The notes below the pieces were generated by a model. The model had not been told where the DNA came from, made no database searches, and worked only from the letters and a program-made list of their open reading frames with translations. Below, piece after piece: positions 8,952-16,942 of a DNA stretch of 64,000 bases (position 1 is its first letter; every line of letters begins with the position of its first letter). This DNA is from Hyphomonadaceae bacterium. GTDB lineage: Bacteria > Pseudomonadota > Alphaproteobacteria > Caulobacterales > Aquidulcibacteraceae. Where the stretch lies: the NCBI GenBank assembly GCA_023384105.1, contig JAHDXR010000002.1, positions 62,001-126,000 of the forward strand, in the 5' to 3' direction. The position numbers were made by a program, and so were the translations under genes.

Positions 8952-10301
8952 ATGAGCCGTGCACGAGCAGCGATCATCCTGGCCGCGGGCCAGGGCACGC
9001 GGATGAAGTCCGACCTGCCCAAGGTGCTGCATGAGGTGGGCGGGCGCGCCATGCTGGACTGGGCGATCGCGGCGGCGGCCGGCGTCGGCGCCGCGCGCAC
9101 CATCGTCGTCACCGGGGTGCATTCGCCCGCGGTCGGCGAGCATGCGGCCAGGACGCTGGGGCCGGATGCGGTGGCGATCCAGGATCCGCCGCTTGGAACG
9201 GCGCACGCGGTGCGGGCGGCGGAACGGGCGCTCGCGGGCTTCGACGGCGACATCGTCGTCCTTTATGGCGACGCGCCGTTCGTGCCGGCGGAGCGGATCG
9301 AACAGATGTTCGCGCTGCGCACGGAGAAAGGCGGGCTGGTCGTGCTCGGCTTCGAGGCGCGCGATCCGACAGGCTACGGGCGCCTGCTGATCGGCGGCGA
9401 CGGCGCGGTCGAGCGCATCGTCGAACACAAGGACGCGACGCCCGAGCAGCGCACGGTCCGGCTCTGCAATTCGGGCGTGCTTTGCGCCGATGCGCGCACG
9501 CTGCTTCGCCTCCTGTCGATGGTGAAGAACGAGAACGCGAAAGGCGAATATTACCTGACCGACGTGGTCGCGCTCGGCCGCGGCGCCGGGTTCGAGACCC
9601 ATGTCGTCATCGGCGTCGAGGCCGATACGCTGGGCGTGAACTCGAAGGCGGAGCTGGCCGCCGCCGAAGCCGCGTTTCAGCAGCGCATGCGCGCGGCCGC
9701 GATGGAGGCGGGCGTCACCCTGATCGATCCGGCCAGCGTGTTCTTTTCGTACGACACCCGGGTCGCCCCGGACGTGGTGATCGAGCCCAACGTGTTTTTC
9801 GGCAAGGGCGTGCGCATCGCCAAGGGCGCCCGGATCAAGGCGTTCTGCCACATCGAGGGCGCAGACATCGGCGAGGGCGCCAATGTCGGGCCGTTCGCCC
9901 GCTTCCGCCCAGGTACGAAACTGGGGCCGCGCGTGAAGATCGGCAATTTCGTCGAGGTCAAGAACTCGACCTTCGCCGAGCGCGCGCAGGCGAGCCACCT
10001 CGCCTATGTGGGCGACACCGATGTCGGCGCGCGCGCCAATCTCGGCTGCGGGACCATCACCTGCAACTATGACGGCTTCGACAAGTATCGCACCACGATC
10101 GGCGAAGACGCGTTCATCGGCTCCGACACCTCGCTGGTGGCGCCCGTCACGGTCGGCGCGCGCGCCTATACCGGCACCGGCAGCGTCGTCACCAAGGACG
10201 TGCCCGACGGCGCGCTCGCCGTGGCGCGCGCCAGGCAGCACAATATCGAAGGCTGGGCGGACAAGAACCGCGCCAAGAAACGCAAGGACAAAGAGGCGTG
10301 A
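8952..10301 (+). CDS. glmU: Bifunctional GlcN-1-P acetyltransferase / GlcNAc-1-P uridylyltransferase
   Basis: Makes UDP-GlcNAc for peptidoglycan and lipopolysaccharide in the cytosol. The N-terminal uridylyltransferase domain starts AAIILAAGQGTRMKSDLPKV and includes PPLGTAHAV and LYGDAPF. The C-terminal half is a left-handed beta-helix acetyltransferase (IEPNVFFGKGVRIAKGARIK, GPFARFRPGT, GNFVEVKNS, SHLAYVGD, GCGTITCNYDG). At 449 residues it is full length. It overlaps rpiA by 4 bp, so the two are translationally coupled. Confidence 0.95.
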   Translation: MSRARAAIILAAGQGTRMKSDLPKVLHEVGGRAMLDWAIAAAAGVGAARTIVVTGVHSPAVGEHAARTLGPDAVAIQDPPLGTAHAVRAAERALAGFDGDIVVLYGDAPFVPAERIEQMFALRTEKGGLVVLGFEARDPTGYGRLLIGGDGAVERIVEHKDATPEQRTVRLCNSGVLCADARTLLRLLSMVKNENAKGEYYLTDVVALGRGAGFETHVVIGVEADTLGVNSKAELAAAEAAFQQRMRAAAMEAGVTLIDPASVFFSYDTRVAPDVVIEPNVFFGKGVRIAKGARIKAFCHIEGADIGEGANVGPFARFRPGTKLGPRVKIGNFVEVKNSTFAERAQASHLAYVGDTDVGARANLGCGTITCNYDGFDKYRTTIGEDAFIGSDTSLVAPVTVGARAYTGTGSVVTKDVPDGALAVARARQHNIEGWADKNRAKKRKDKEA

Positions 10302-10996
10302 GCGGAGATCCCAAGGCCAACGCCGCGCGCGCCGCGCTGGATTTCATTGAACACGGCATGATCGTCGGCCTCGGCACCGGCTCGACCTCGGCGCATTTCG
10401 TGCGCCAGCTGGGCGAGCGGGTGGCGCAGGGGCTCAAGGTCAAAGGCGTGCCGACGTCGGAAGCCACGCGCAATCTGGCCGAGCAGACGGGCGTGCCGCT
10501 GCTGGAGATCAGCCAGGTCGCCGCGATCGATGTCGACGTCGACGGGGCCGACGAGGTCGACACGGCGTTCCGGCTGATCAAAGGCGGCGGCGGGGCGCTG
10601 CTGCGCGAGAAGATCGTCGCGGCCGCGTCCAGGCGCATGGTGGTGATCGCCGACGCCTCGAAATGGGTCGAGACGCTGGGCGCCTTCCCGCTTCCGGTCG
10701 AGGTGACGCGGTTTGGTTTCGCGCTGACGGCGCAGCGCATCGCGGACGCGCTGCGCGCGACCGGCTGCGCCGGCGACGAAGTGGCGCTGCGGGTGGCCGG
10801 CAAGGCCAACGAGCCGGTCATCACTGACGGCGGCAATTACATTATCGACGCCCACGCCAGGAGCATTCGCGACGCAGAGGCGCTCGCCGCGGCGCTGCAG
10901 GCGATTCCGGGCGTGGTCGAGCACGGCCTCTTCCTCGGCCTCGCCCAAGTCGTGATCATCGGCAATGCAACCGGCGCCGAGGTGAAGACGCTCTGA
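10298..10996 (+). CDS. rpiA: Ribose-5-phosphate isomerase A
   Basis: Interconverts ribose-5-P and ribulose-5-P in the pentose phosphate pathway. The GTG at 10298 overlaps the glmU stop. The 232 residues show MIVGLGTGSTSAHFVRQLGE, the conserved DVDGADEVD and KGGGGALLREKIVAAAS, all hallmark RpiA motifs. Its stop codon lies within the tip of a dispersed repeat (10990-11091). Confidence 0.93.
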   Translation: MSGDPKANAARAALDFIEHGMIVGLGTGSTSAHFVRQLGERVAQGLKVKGVPTSEATRNLAEQTGVPLLEISQVAAIDVDVDGADEVDTAFRLIKGGGGALLREKIVAAASRRMVVIADASKWVETLGAFPLPVEVTRFGFALTAQRIADALRATGCAGDEVALRVAGKANEPVITDGGNYIIDAHARSIRDAEALAAALQAIPGVVEHGLFLGLAQVVIIGNATGAEVKTL

Positions 10997-11091
10997 GCGC
11001 CGTCGCGCTGAATATCGGACGCGCCGCACCTATGGACCGCCGGCGGGTCCATATTGGGGCTTGCGTCGAATTCAGCGCGCGATGCTTTAGC
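10990..11091. repeat. Dispersed MITE-like repeat, short copy
   Basis: The two ends match, in reverse orientation, the ends of the repeats at 35514 and 61195. GCTCTGAGCGCCGTCGCGCT at one end and CAGCGCGCGATGCTTTAGCG at the other form imperfect terminal inverted repeats. The middle is a hairpin with arms TATGGACC (11031-11038) and GGTCCATA (11046-11053), apparently a deleted form of the longer central palindrome. The rpiA stop codon is inside the left tip. Confidence 0.65.
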
Positions 11092-11122
11092 GCCGAGCCG
11101 GCAGCATCGCAACAACCGTTCC

Positions 11123-11623
11123 TCAGCGTCCTTTCCGGCTTGGCGCCGCGGTTTTCTTGGTTTTCTTCGCCGCCCGCTTGCGCGCCGCGCTCTTAGGCGC
11201 CGCACTCTTCGCCGCCGCGCGCTTTTCCGCGCACTTCGGGCAGGCGCAGATGTCTTTTAGGTACTCGTTGAAATAGTTCTTGCCGTAATCGTAGCTCAGC
11301 TCCTCGCCCGGCTTGATCTTGCGCCTGGCGTGGATGAACACGCGGCCCTTGTGGATGTTGGGCTCGCAGTTCGGGCGGCAGGAGTGATTGATGTAGCGCG
11401 CCGTGTTCCAGCGCGGCGCGCCGTCGATGGTCTTGCGGGAGTTGATCTCGAACAGGTACTTCGAGTTCGCCTTCTCTTCCTGCTCCTTGGTGAGTTCGAC
11501 GCCGACATATTCGATGACGCACGCGCCCTTCGGGATTTCGCTCTCGGCGTAAAGGCCGAGCCCGGTCTTCGAACGGCCGACCCGCAAATCGAAGTCACCC
11601 GGCGTATAGCTCTTGCGCGTCAT
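11123..11623 (-). CDS. SET-domain protein-lysine methyltransferase with histone H1-like tail
   Basis: Predicted to transfer methyl groups from S-adenosylmethionine to protein lysines; the target is unknown. The start is set at MTRKSYTPGDFDLRVGRSKT (166 residues). Visible SET motifs are GLGLYAESEIPKGACVIEYVG (SET-N), RYINHSCRPNCEPN (the knot-forming NHSCxPN), the catalytic-tyrosine motif GEELSYDYG, and a post-SET CACPKC that with the NHSC cysteine can bind zinc. The last 35 residues are almost only Ala, Lys, Arg, Ser and Pro, like histone H1 tails. It lies next to the attachment site of the integrated element but outside it. Confidence 0.85.
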   Translation of the reverse strand: MTRKSYTPGDFDLRVGRSKTGLGLYAESEIPKGACVIEYVGVELTKEQEEKANSKYLFEINSRKTIDGAPRWNTARYINHSCRPNCEPNIHKGRVFIHARRKIKPGEELSYDYGKNYFNEYLKDICACPKCAEKRAAAKSAAPKSAARKRAAKKTKKTAAPSRKGR

Positions 11624-11757
11624 CGTCGCTCCGTTCCGAACGCATCCAAGGGGCGTTGCTCTTAGCAGAGCCGCGCGCGCGTGAAAGCCTTGCCAATGGA
11701 TTCGCCGGTGAGTCCGTCTGTTCGGACGGCGGCCTTCTCTCGATTTCGCCGAGCAAA

Positions 11758-11780
11758 GGCTGGCTGGGGTGCTAGGATTC
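11758..11780. repeat. attL core repeat
   Basis: The 23-bp sequence starting GGCTGGCTGGGGTGCTAGG matches 24423-24445 exactly. It corresponds to the 3' part of the tRNA-Gln gene (T-arm start through CCA) plus 3 bp beyond. On this side the match ends and no tRNA follows, so this is the duplicated partial copy. Confidence 0.85.
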
Positions 11781-11813
11781 ACAGTGCCTTGAAACGTAAG
11801 CCCCAGCCGGCCC

Positions 11814-11838
11814 CCGATACCAACACGATGCCAACAAC
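11814..11838. repeat. Candidate integrase arm-type sites, left arm
   Basis: CCGATACCAACA at 11814-11825 is the exact reverse complement of a 12-mer found twice near attR (24233, 24383). A shorter relative, ATGCCAACAAC, follows at 11828-11838. Repeats shared only by the two ends of an element fit integrase or excisionase binding sites. Confidence 0.45.
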
Positions 11839-11892
11839 TCGCTTCGAATCCTTAAGGCCGCGTTTACCTATGCGGCCCAGCATCGGCGCGCA

Positions 11893-12081
11893 ATGCTGAA
11901 AGAAGACGCACGCCAAGCCATCATCCGCGAATGGCTCTCGCTGCCCGCCACAGAGCGCGCGACGCAGCACCAAGCGCACCTGTTCACGATAGGCGCGATG
12001 CAGCGCTATCGCTTCCGCGCGCCGGGCGATCCGCACCAGCACATCATGGGCTGGCTAGCTGCATACACGGGGCGGGATTGA
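11893..12081 (+). CDS. Small hypothetical protein of the integrated element
   Basis: A 62-residue soluble protein (MLKEDARQAIIREWLSLPAT...GDPHQHIMGWLAAYTGRD). The stop overlaps the next ATG by one base, as expected for coupled phage genes. It is the first gene inside attL. No family is recognised and a regulatory role is possible by position only. Confidence 0.6.
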   Translation: MLKEDARQAIIREWLSLPATERATQHQAHLFTIGAMQRYRFRAPGDPHQHIMGWLAAYTGRD

Positions 12082-12332
12082 TGGCGCGGCGCCGGCCGGC
12101 GAATGGCGTGGTTTGTCCGCTGAAATGCAGCGGCGGCCGGGCGGATCGTCAGAGCTATCTTAGCGACGGCCAATTAGAGCGACTGCCCGCCGACGTGCGT
12201 GAGCGGATCGACGGCAGCGGCGGCGCTCAGCGCTGCACCTACTGCGGCGCGGTCTATCTGCCGGGCGGCCCCGTGCTCGGCTCCCTGGATAACGGCGTGT
12301 TGGGCGAAGGTTGGCATCCCTTCAAACGCTGA
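12081..12332 (+). CDS. Small four-cysteine (zinc-ribbon-like) protein
   Basis: An 83-residue protein whose ATG at 12081 overlaps the preceding stop. It has Cys pairs CPLKC near residue 12 and CTYC near residue 52, fitting a single structural zinc site, and otherwise no recognisable fold. A short hairpin with CCCC/GGGG arms and a T-run follows at about 12355-12376 and may weakly terminate this small two-gene unit. Confidence 0.6.
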   Translation: MARRRPANGVVCPLKCSGGRADRQSYLSDGQLERLPADVRERIDGSGGAQRCTYCGAVYLPGGPVLGSLDNGVLGEGWHPFKR

Positions 12333-12428
12333 AACGCGAAAGCGGCCGAAATGCCCCTGTGAGATGGGGATTTTCGACTGCAAAAACAATGTCCCGCAAA
12401 TAATCATAGTATTCATGTCACCGAATAG

Positions 12429-12551
12429 TTGACAAAGACTCCGGTTAATTCGCCGTAAAATCATATACTTACGGCGTTTACCTTGTCTTTTTGCTGGGCG
12501 CCCTGTGGTGCGGGAGCCGTTCTTCTGCTGGAACAAGTAAGTGATTACTTG
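12429..12551 (+). promoter_or_regulatory. Promoter/operator region of the element's late operon
   Basis: The 230-bp stretch 12333-12562 is distinctly AT-richer than its surroundings. It has TTGACA (12429-12434) and TATACT (12464-12469), not optimally spaced to each other. An inverted repeat GCCGTAA / TTACGGC (12452-12458, 12469-12475) covers the likely -10. A second, CAAGTAA-GTGA-TTACTTG (12534-12551), ends on the GGAG ribosome-binding site of the next gene. These look like operators controlling the whole downstream operon. Confidence 0.5.
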
Positions 12552-12562
12552 GAGCGGAAGAC

Positions 12563-13114
12563 ATGTCTGAGCGAGGGAAAGTAAAGGCGAGCGAGGCCGG
12601 CGCCGTGCTCGCCGGGCCGTCCATGAGCGAAGCGGAGGCCACGGGGCGTTTTCGGCGCTGGCAAATGGCTGGGATCATCCCGACCGTGGGGCAGGACGGC
12701 GAAGGCCGCCGCGCGCCGTTCCTATTCGACCAGTCGGCGCCCGCCATCGCGGCCGTTCTGTTCTGGGCTCACGATCACGCGGGCATCACCGAACGCGCGA
12801 TGCTAGCGAGCTTCTGGCGTTTCCTCGCCCATCCCCATCACGAACACGGCGTTCCGGCGATTGACCATGTGCTCGCCGAAGTCATGGCCGGCGGCGCGCC
12901 CGTGCTCGTGCTCACGCGCTGGGGCAACGCGCACACTGGCGAGATTCAGACCACGGCCGCGCTGCGCTTTGACGACGAATACACGCGGCCGATTGAAGGG
13001 CCGTCGCCGGACTTCGATCCCATCGCGGACATCGTTCTTGAATTGGCGCCGCTGCTAGAGCGGTTCGTCGGTGGCAACGTGCTTCCGTTCGCCACGCCGG
13101 AAGCCGTGAACTAA
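12563..13114 (+). CDS. Hypothetical protein, possible winged-helix regulator
   Basis: 183 residues, first gene of the head operon, preceded by GGAG at 8-nt spacing inside a palindrome. Residues 21-55 (MSEAEATGRFRRWQMAGIIP, then RAPFLFD) loosely resemble a MerR/AlpA-type winged helix in which a helix is followed by a strand reading out the promoter. The rest is alpha/beta with no motif. Its 3' end overlaps the portal gene start by 1 bp. It could be the element's activator or a head accessory protein; neither is demonstrated. Confidence 0.55.
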   Translation: MSERGKVKASEAGAVLAGPSMSEAEATGRFRRWQMAGIIPTVGQDGEGRRAPFLFDQSAPAIAAVLFWAHDHAGITERAMLASFWRFLAHPHHEHGVPAIDHVLAEVMAGGAPVLVLTRWGNAHTGEIQTTAALRFDDEYTRPIEGPSPDFDPIADIVLELAPLLERFVGGNVLPFATPEAVN

Positions 13115-14499
13115 TGGCGCGCCGTCGCTCCCTCCTGCAGTCGGCGCGCACGGCGATTGCGCGTGTGCTCGCGCCGGATATGGCGCGCGGCTATGACGCT
13201 GCATCGTCGCGGCGCTTCACCCCGGAAGCGCGCATGGGCCGCACGGCGACGGAAACGCTTGCAGCGGCTCCGCACATGCGGCGGCGCGCTCGCTACTTCG
13301 CAGAGAATGACGCGCACGCGGCGGCCGGCGTCGAAGCGCTCGTAACCTACGCCTGGGGCGCGGGCCCCGTGCCGGCGCACGAAAACAGCGAACTCGTGAC
13401 GGCCTTCACTGAGGAATTTTGGAACCAATGCGACGCAGACGGGCGAACCAATTTCGGCGGACTCGGCGCGCTCGCGTTGCGCGCCGCTATCGTAGACGGC
13501 GACTGCCTCGTCATCCTCCGACAACGCCCGGCTGGATTGTTCTTGCAGCTATTGCCTGCCGAACAGTTGGACGAGTCGCTAACCCGCGAACTTGGTGGCG
13601 GCGCATACATCGCATCTGGAATCGAGTTTAGCGCGGCCGGCGAGCGCGTCGCTTATTGGATTCGTCCGTTCCTGCCGACGCAGCAATTCGAGACTTACGC
13701 GCCCCCGGTTCGCGTGGACGCGGCCGACGTGCTGCATCTCTTCAAGCCGAAAGGCATCGGCCAAATTCGCGGCGTCTCGTGGTTGGCGCCGATTCTGTTG
13801 AAGCTCGCCGATCTGGGCTTGCTCTCCGATGCATTGTTGAAGGGCTTCCAAGTCTCTGCGCTCAACAGCGTCTATTTGATCGACCGCGACGGCGCGCCTG
13901 GCATTCCGTTTGAGGGCGACAAACAAGGCGACGCGCTGGACGTTTCGCTAGAGCCCGGCGCCGCACGCATCTTGCGCGGTAACTGGGAAATGAAGGCCAA
14001 CACGCCGCAGCAAGCGCAGCAGTCCACTGAGTTTATGACGGCGATGATTGAAGAGGTCGCCGCTGGACTCGGCGTGCCTGCGTTCATGGTCAGCGGGAAC
14101 GTGAGCCGCGCGAACTATTCGAGCCTTCGCGCCGCGCTTATCACCTTCAAGGCGCATCTGGAGTCCATCCAGCACAATATCCTTGTGCCCCAGCTTCTCG
14201 CGCCGATCTGGCGCCGCTTTGTGCTGACGCAGCAACTACGCGCCGGCCAAATCGGCGAGATCGCGGACGCCGAATGGCGCTTCCCGGCGATGCCGGAAGC
14301 CGATCCGATGAAACAGATTCAAGCCGTCAAGGTCGCGCTAGACGCAAAACTTATGAGCCGTGCGGAAGCGATTGCAGCGCGCGGCGAAAGTATCGAGCGC
14401 GTGGACGCCGACATTGCGGCCGATCCCCACGCGCAGACCCAAGCCGACGAGTCCGCGGACTCTGACGATGAAGAGAAGGAGCCGGACTCCAATGACTAA
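13114..14499 (+). CDS. Phage portal protein, lambda family
   Basis: Forms the dodecameric ring at one capsid vertex through which DNA is pumped. The 461 residues begin with basic MARRRSLLQSARTAIARVLA. They show the lambda-portal landmarks RAIVDGDCLVILR-like (here RAAIVDGDCLVILRQRP), LQLLPAEQLDE, IASGIEFSAAGERVAYWI, VLHLFKPKGIGQIRGVSWLAPIL and ANYSSLRAALITF. The C-terminus is acidic. The gene overlaps the protease-capsid gene by 8 bp. Confidence 0.88.
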   Translation: MARRRSLLQSARTAIARVLAPDMARGYDAASSRRFTPEARMGRTATETLAAAPHMRRRARYFAENDAHAAAGVEALVTYAWGAGPVPAHENSELVTAFTEEFWNQCDADGRTNFGGLGALALRAAIVDGDCLVILRQRPAGLFLQLLPAEQLDESLTRELGGGAYIASGIEFSAAGERVAYWIRPFLPTQQFETYAPPVRVDAADVLHLFKPKGIGQIRGVSWLAPILLKLADLGLLSDALLKGFQVSALNSVYLIDRDGAPGIPFEGDKQGDALDVSLEPGAARILRGNWEMKANTPQQAQQSTEFMTAMIEEVAAGLGVPAFMVSGNVSRANYSSLRAALITFKAHLESIQHNILVPQLLAPIWRRFVLTQQLRAGQIGEIADAEWRFPAMPEADPMKQIQAVKVALDAKLMSRAEAIAARGESIERVDADIAADPHAQTQADESADSDDEEKEPDSND

Positions 14500-16348
14500 G
14501 CTCGCTTTGCGCGCGGCCACGTTCGCGCCCGATACTTACGACGCCGACACGAACACGATTGAAGTTGTGCTTTCGACGGGCGCCGACGTTCAACGCGCCG
14601 GCTATATCGAGCGCCTGCCGATTGCGAACGCCGACTTGCGCGGCATCGCTGGCGCTCCCGTGCTGGACGCGCACAACCAAGGCAGCACGCGCGCCGTGCT
14701 TGGCGTCATTCAGAAGGCTTGGAAGGCGGCCGGCGAAATCCGCGCGCGGCTCAAACTTTCGTCGCGAGACGACGCGGCCGGCATCGTGCGCGACATCGCA
14801 GACGGCATTCTGCGCAATCTCTCCATCGGCTACCGCGTGAAGCAATGGCGCGATGAAACTAACTCCAAAGGCCAACGCATAAGGACGGCGTTGGCGTGGG
14901 AAATCCACGAGGCGTCCTTTGTCCCTATTGGCGCCGATCCTGGCGCGCAAACTCGGAGTCATTCCATGAAACGGAAAAATGCTCCCGGCGCCGAGACCGC
15001 GCCGGAAATCGAAGCGGATGTGATCGACACGCCCGCGAACGACGACAACGTGGCGCAAACCCGCGCCGCGATCCGCGACGTTTTCAAGCGCGCGTTCCCG
15101 AACGATCTGGCGCGCGCGACTACGGAAGCGGACGCGATCATTGACGCGGACGGCTCTGTGGAAGACGCCAACACGCGCGCGCTCGAAATGCTCACGGTTC
15201 GCAGCAATACTGCGCCGCGCGTGCGCGTCATCAATCCCGGCCCGTCGCCGGAAGAAACGCTGCACCTTCGCGCCGAAGGCTTCGCTGCTCGCTATCTTGG
15301 CGTCGCGTTGAAGAATGACGCGGCGCGCCCGTTCGCGAACCTGAGCGTTGAAGATCAGGCTCGCGACTATCTCGAAGCGAACGGCGTTCGCACGCGCGGC
15401 ATGAGCCGCGAAGCGTTGTTGACGGCTGCGTTCCAAACGCGCGGCGGCCAACATACCACGTCGGATTTCCCGCTCATGCTGGACGTTGGCTTGGGTTCGG
15501 CCGTGCGCGCCGCCTATGAAGCGGCATCGTCGCCGCTCGTGACGCTTTGCCAGAAGGCCACGGCGAACGATTTCCGCACGCAGACGGTGCATCAACTCGG
15601 CGAACTGCCGAAGCTGGGCAAGGTCAGCGAAAGCGGCGAGATCAAGAGCGTGTCGCGCGGCGAAGCGAAAGAGTCGTGGGCGCTGGACACTTACGGCGCG
15701 ATCTTCTCGGCGAGCCGCAAGCTGATCGTGAACGATGCGTTCAATCAGCTTGGCGACTTCGCGCGCGACGCAGGCCAAGCGGCTGCGAACACTACCGCCG
15801 ACCTCGTGGTTGCGGCGTTGACGCAAGCCGGCGGCGCGGGCCCGACGATGGGTGACACCAAGGCGCTGTTCCATGCCGATCACGCCAACCTGTTCGCGGA
15901 AGCGGCTTACGCGGCCATCGACGAAACCGGCATCTCTGCGATGCGAGTCGCCATGATGACGCAAACCGGCGTGGACGGTCAGACGCTTATCAACGTCCGG
16001 CCCGATACGATTGTGGTTGCGCCGTCGCGCTTGACGGAAGCCGAAAAGTTCGTGGCGGCGATTCAGCCCGTCACCACGGCCGATGCGCAACCGATCAAGC
16101 TCACGGTTGTCTGTGAGCCTCGCCTGGAAGCCGTCAATCCGTTTGGCTTCTATCTCGCCGACTCGCGTCACCCCGCGCTCGTGCTGGGCGGCCTTGCCGG
16201 AAGCGAGGGCCCGCAAGTGTCCGCGCGTGATGGCTGGGAAATCCTTGGCCGCGAATGGCGCGTGACGCTGGACGTTGGAGTCGGCCCGCGTGATTGGCGC
16301 GGCTGGGCTTACAACGCTGGCGAAGACAGCAACTCGGCGCTCGCGTAA
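14492..16348 (+). CDS. Prohead protease / major capsid protein fusion
   Basis: A single 618-residue chain. ATG 14492 was chosen over upstream in-frame ATGs because those lie inside the portal gene. Residues 1 to about 150 resemble caudoviral prohead proteases: VVLSTGADVQRAGYIERLPI, LDAHNQ with a candidate catalytic His, and NLSIGYRVKQW with the Ser. An acidic linker (about 155-230) may act as the scaffold. The remainder resembles Mu gpT-type major head subunits (TTSDFPLMLDVGLGSAV, VSESGEIKSVSRGEAKESW, LFHADHANL, IVVAPSRLTEAEKF). Such fusions are known in temperate phages. Self-cleavage would release the capsid subunit. Confidence 0.85.
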   Translation: MTKLALRAATFAPDTYDADTNTIEVVLSTGADVQRAGYIERLPIANADLRGIAGAPVLDAHNQGSTRAVLGVIQKAWKAAGEIRARLKLSSRDDAAGIVRDIADGILRNLSIGYRVKQWRDETNSKGQRIRTALAWEIHEASFVPIGADPGAQTRSHSMKRKNAPGAETAPEIEADVIDTPANDDNVAQTRAAIRDVFKRAFPNDLARATTEADAIIDADGSVEDANTRALEMLTVRSNTAPRVRVINPGPSPEETLHLRAEGFAARYLGVALKNDAARPFANLSVEDQARDYLEANGVRTRGMSREALLTAAFQTRGGQHTTSDFPLMLDVGLGSAVRAAYEAASSPLVTLCQKATANDFRTQTVHQLGELPKLGKVSESGEIKSVSRGEAKESWALDTYGAIFSASRKLIVNDAFNQLGDFARDAGQAAANTTADLVVAALTQAGGAGPTMGDTKALFHADHANLFAEAAYAAIDETGISAMRVAMMTQTGVDGQTLINVRPDTIVVAPSRLTEAEKFVAAIQPVTTADAQPIKLTVVCEPRLEAVNPFGFYLADSRHPALVLGGLAGSEGPQVSARDGWEILGREWRVTLDVGVGPRDWRGWAYNAGEDSNSALA

Positions 16349-16569
16349 TGGCCGCGCTCGACCTCACCGAACTGCAGTCGCTCCGCGATGAACTCGTGCG
16401 CGCTCTCGCACGCGGCGAACGCCGTGTGCGGGACGCGAACGGGGAAGAAGTCGAATACGCGAGCAAAGGCGAAATGACGCGCGCGCTCGCACACATCGAG
16501 TCTCGCATCGCGGCGCTGCAGTCGGCGAGGCCGAACGTCATCAAATTCCAAGTCTCGAAAGGAACCTGA
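16348..16569 (+). CDS. Head-tail joining protein, gpW-like
   Basis: A 73-residue protein. The ATG at 16348 shares one base with the previous stop. The pattern LTELQSLRDELVRALARGER, then EVEYASKGEMTRALAHIESRI, follows the lambda gpW plan of two helices around a beta-hairpin that displays a basic/aromatic edge. It would close the portal and prepare the vertex for a tail. In an element lacking tail genes this implies that a tail is supplied from elsewhere. Confidence 0.75.
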   Translation: MAALDLTELQSLRDELVRALARGERRVRDANGEEVEYASKGEMTRALAHIESRIAALQSARPNVIKFQVSKGT

Positions 16570-16572
16570 GTC

Positions 16573-16938
16573 ATGAAGAACTTTGTCCAACCCGGCGTGA
16601 ACATCACGCTTCCCGCTTCGCCTTATGCCGTTGACAGCGGCGAAGGCGTGCTTGCCGGCCAACTGTTCGGCATCGCCTGCGGCGACGCTGAAAACGGCGC
16701 CGAAGTCACGATCCAAACCGAAGGCGTGTTCGACATCGCCAAGGATTCGGACGACGTGTTTACGCTTGGCGCGCCCGTCTATTTCGACACGGCGACCAAA
16801 ACGGCCCGCTCGCACGGCGACACCGACTCCAATAGCGCTGGCGACTCCGAAGCCTGCATTGGCGTCTCTATCGCGGCGGCCGGCGCCGGCGCGTCCACCG
16901 TCCGCGTGAAGCTCTGCGTCCCTGTGGCGCTGGCCTAA
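16573..16938 (+). CDS. DUF2190 capsid cement/decoration protein
   Basis: 121 residues starting MKNFVQPGVNITLPASPYAV, then GEGVLAGQLFGIACGDAENG. This is the typical DUF2190 opening, a small beta-rich protein found next to capsid genes and thought to bind the capsid exterior. It starts 3 bp after the gpW-like gene and sits in the head operon. The family is recognised by pattern; the role is from genomic context. Confidence 0.75.
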   Translation: MKNFVQPGVNITLPASPYAVDSGEGVLAGQLFGIACGDAENGAEVTIQTEGVFDIAKDSDDVFTLGAPVYFDTATKTARSHGDTDSNSAGDSEACIGVSIAAAGAGASTVRVKLCVPVALA

Positions 16939-16942
16939 CGCA

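Noticed and set aside
14351-16216. 621-residue minus-strand frame in the element
   Set aside because: Antisense to the protease-capsid fusion, which has clear family motifs.
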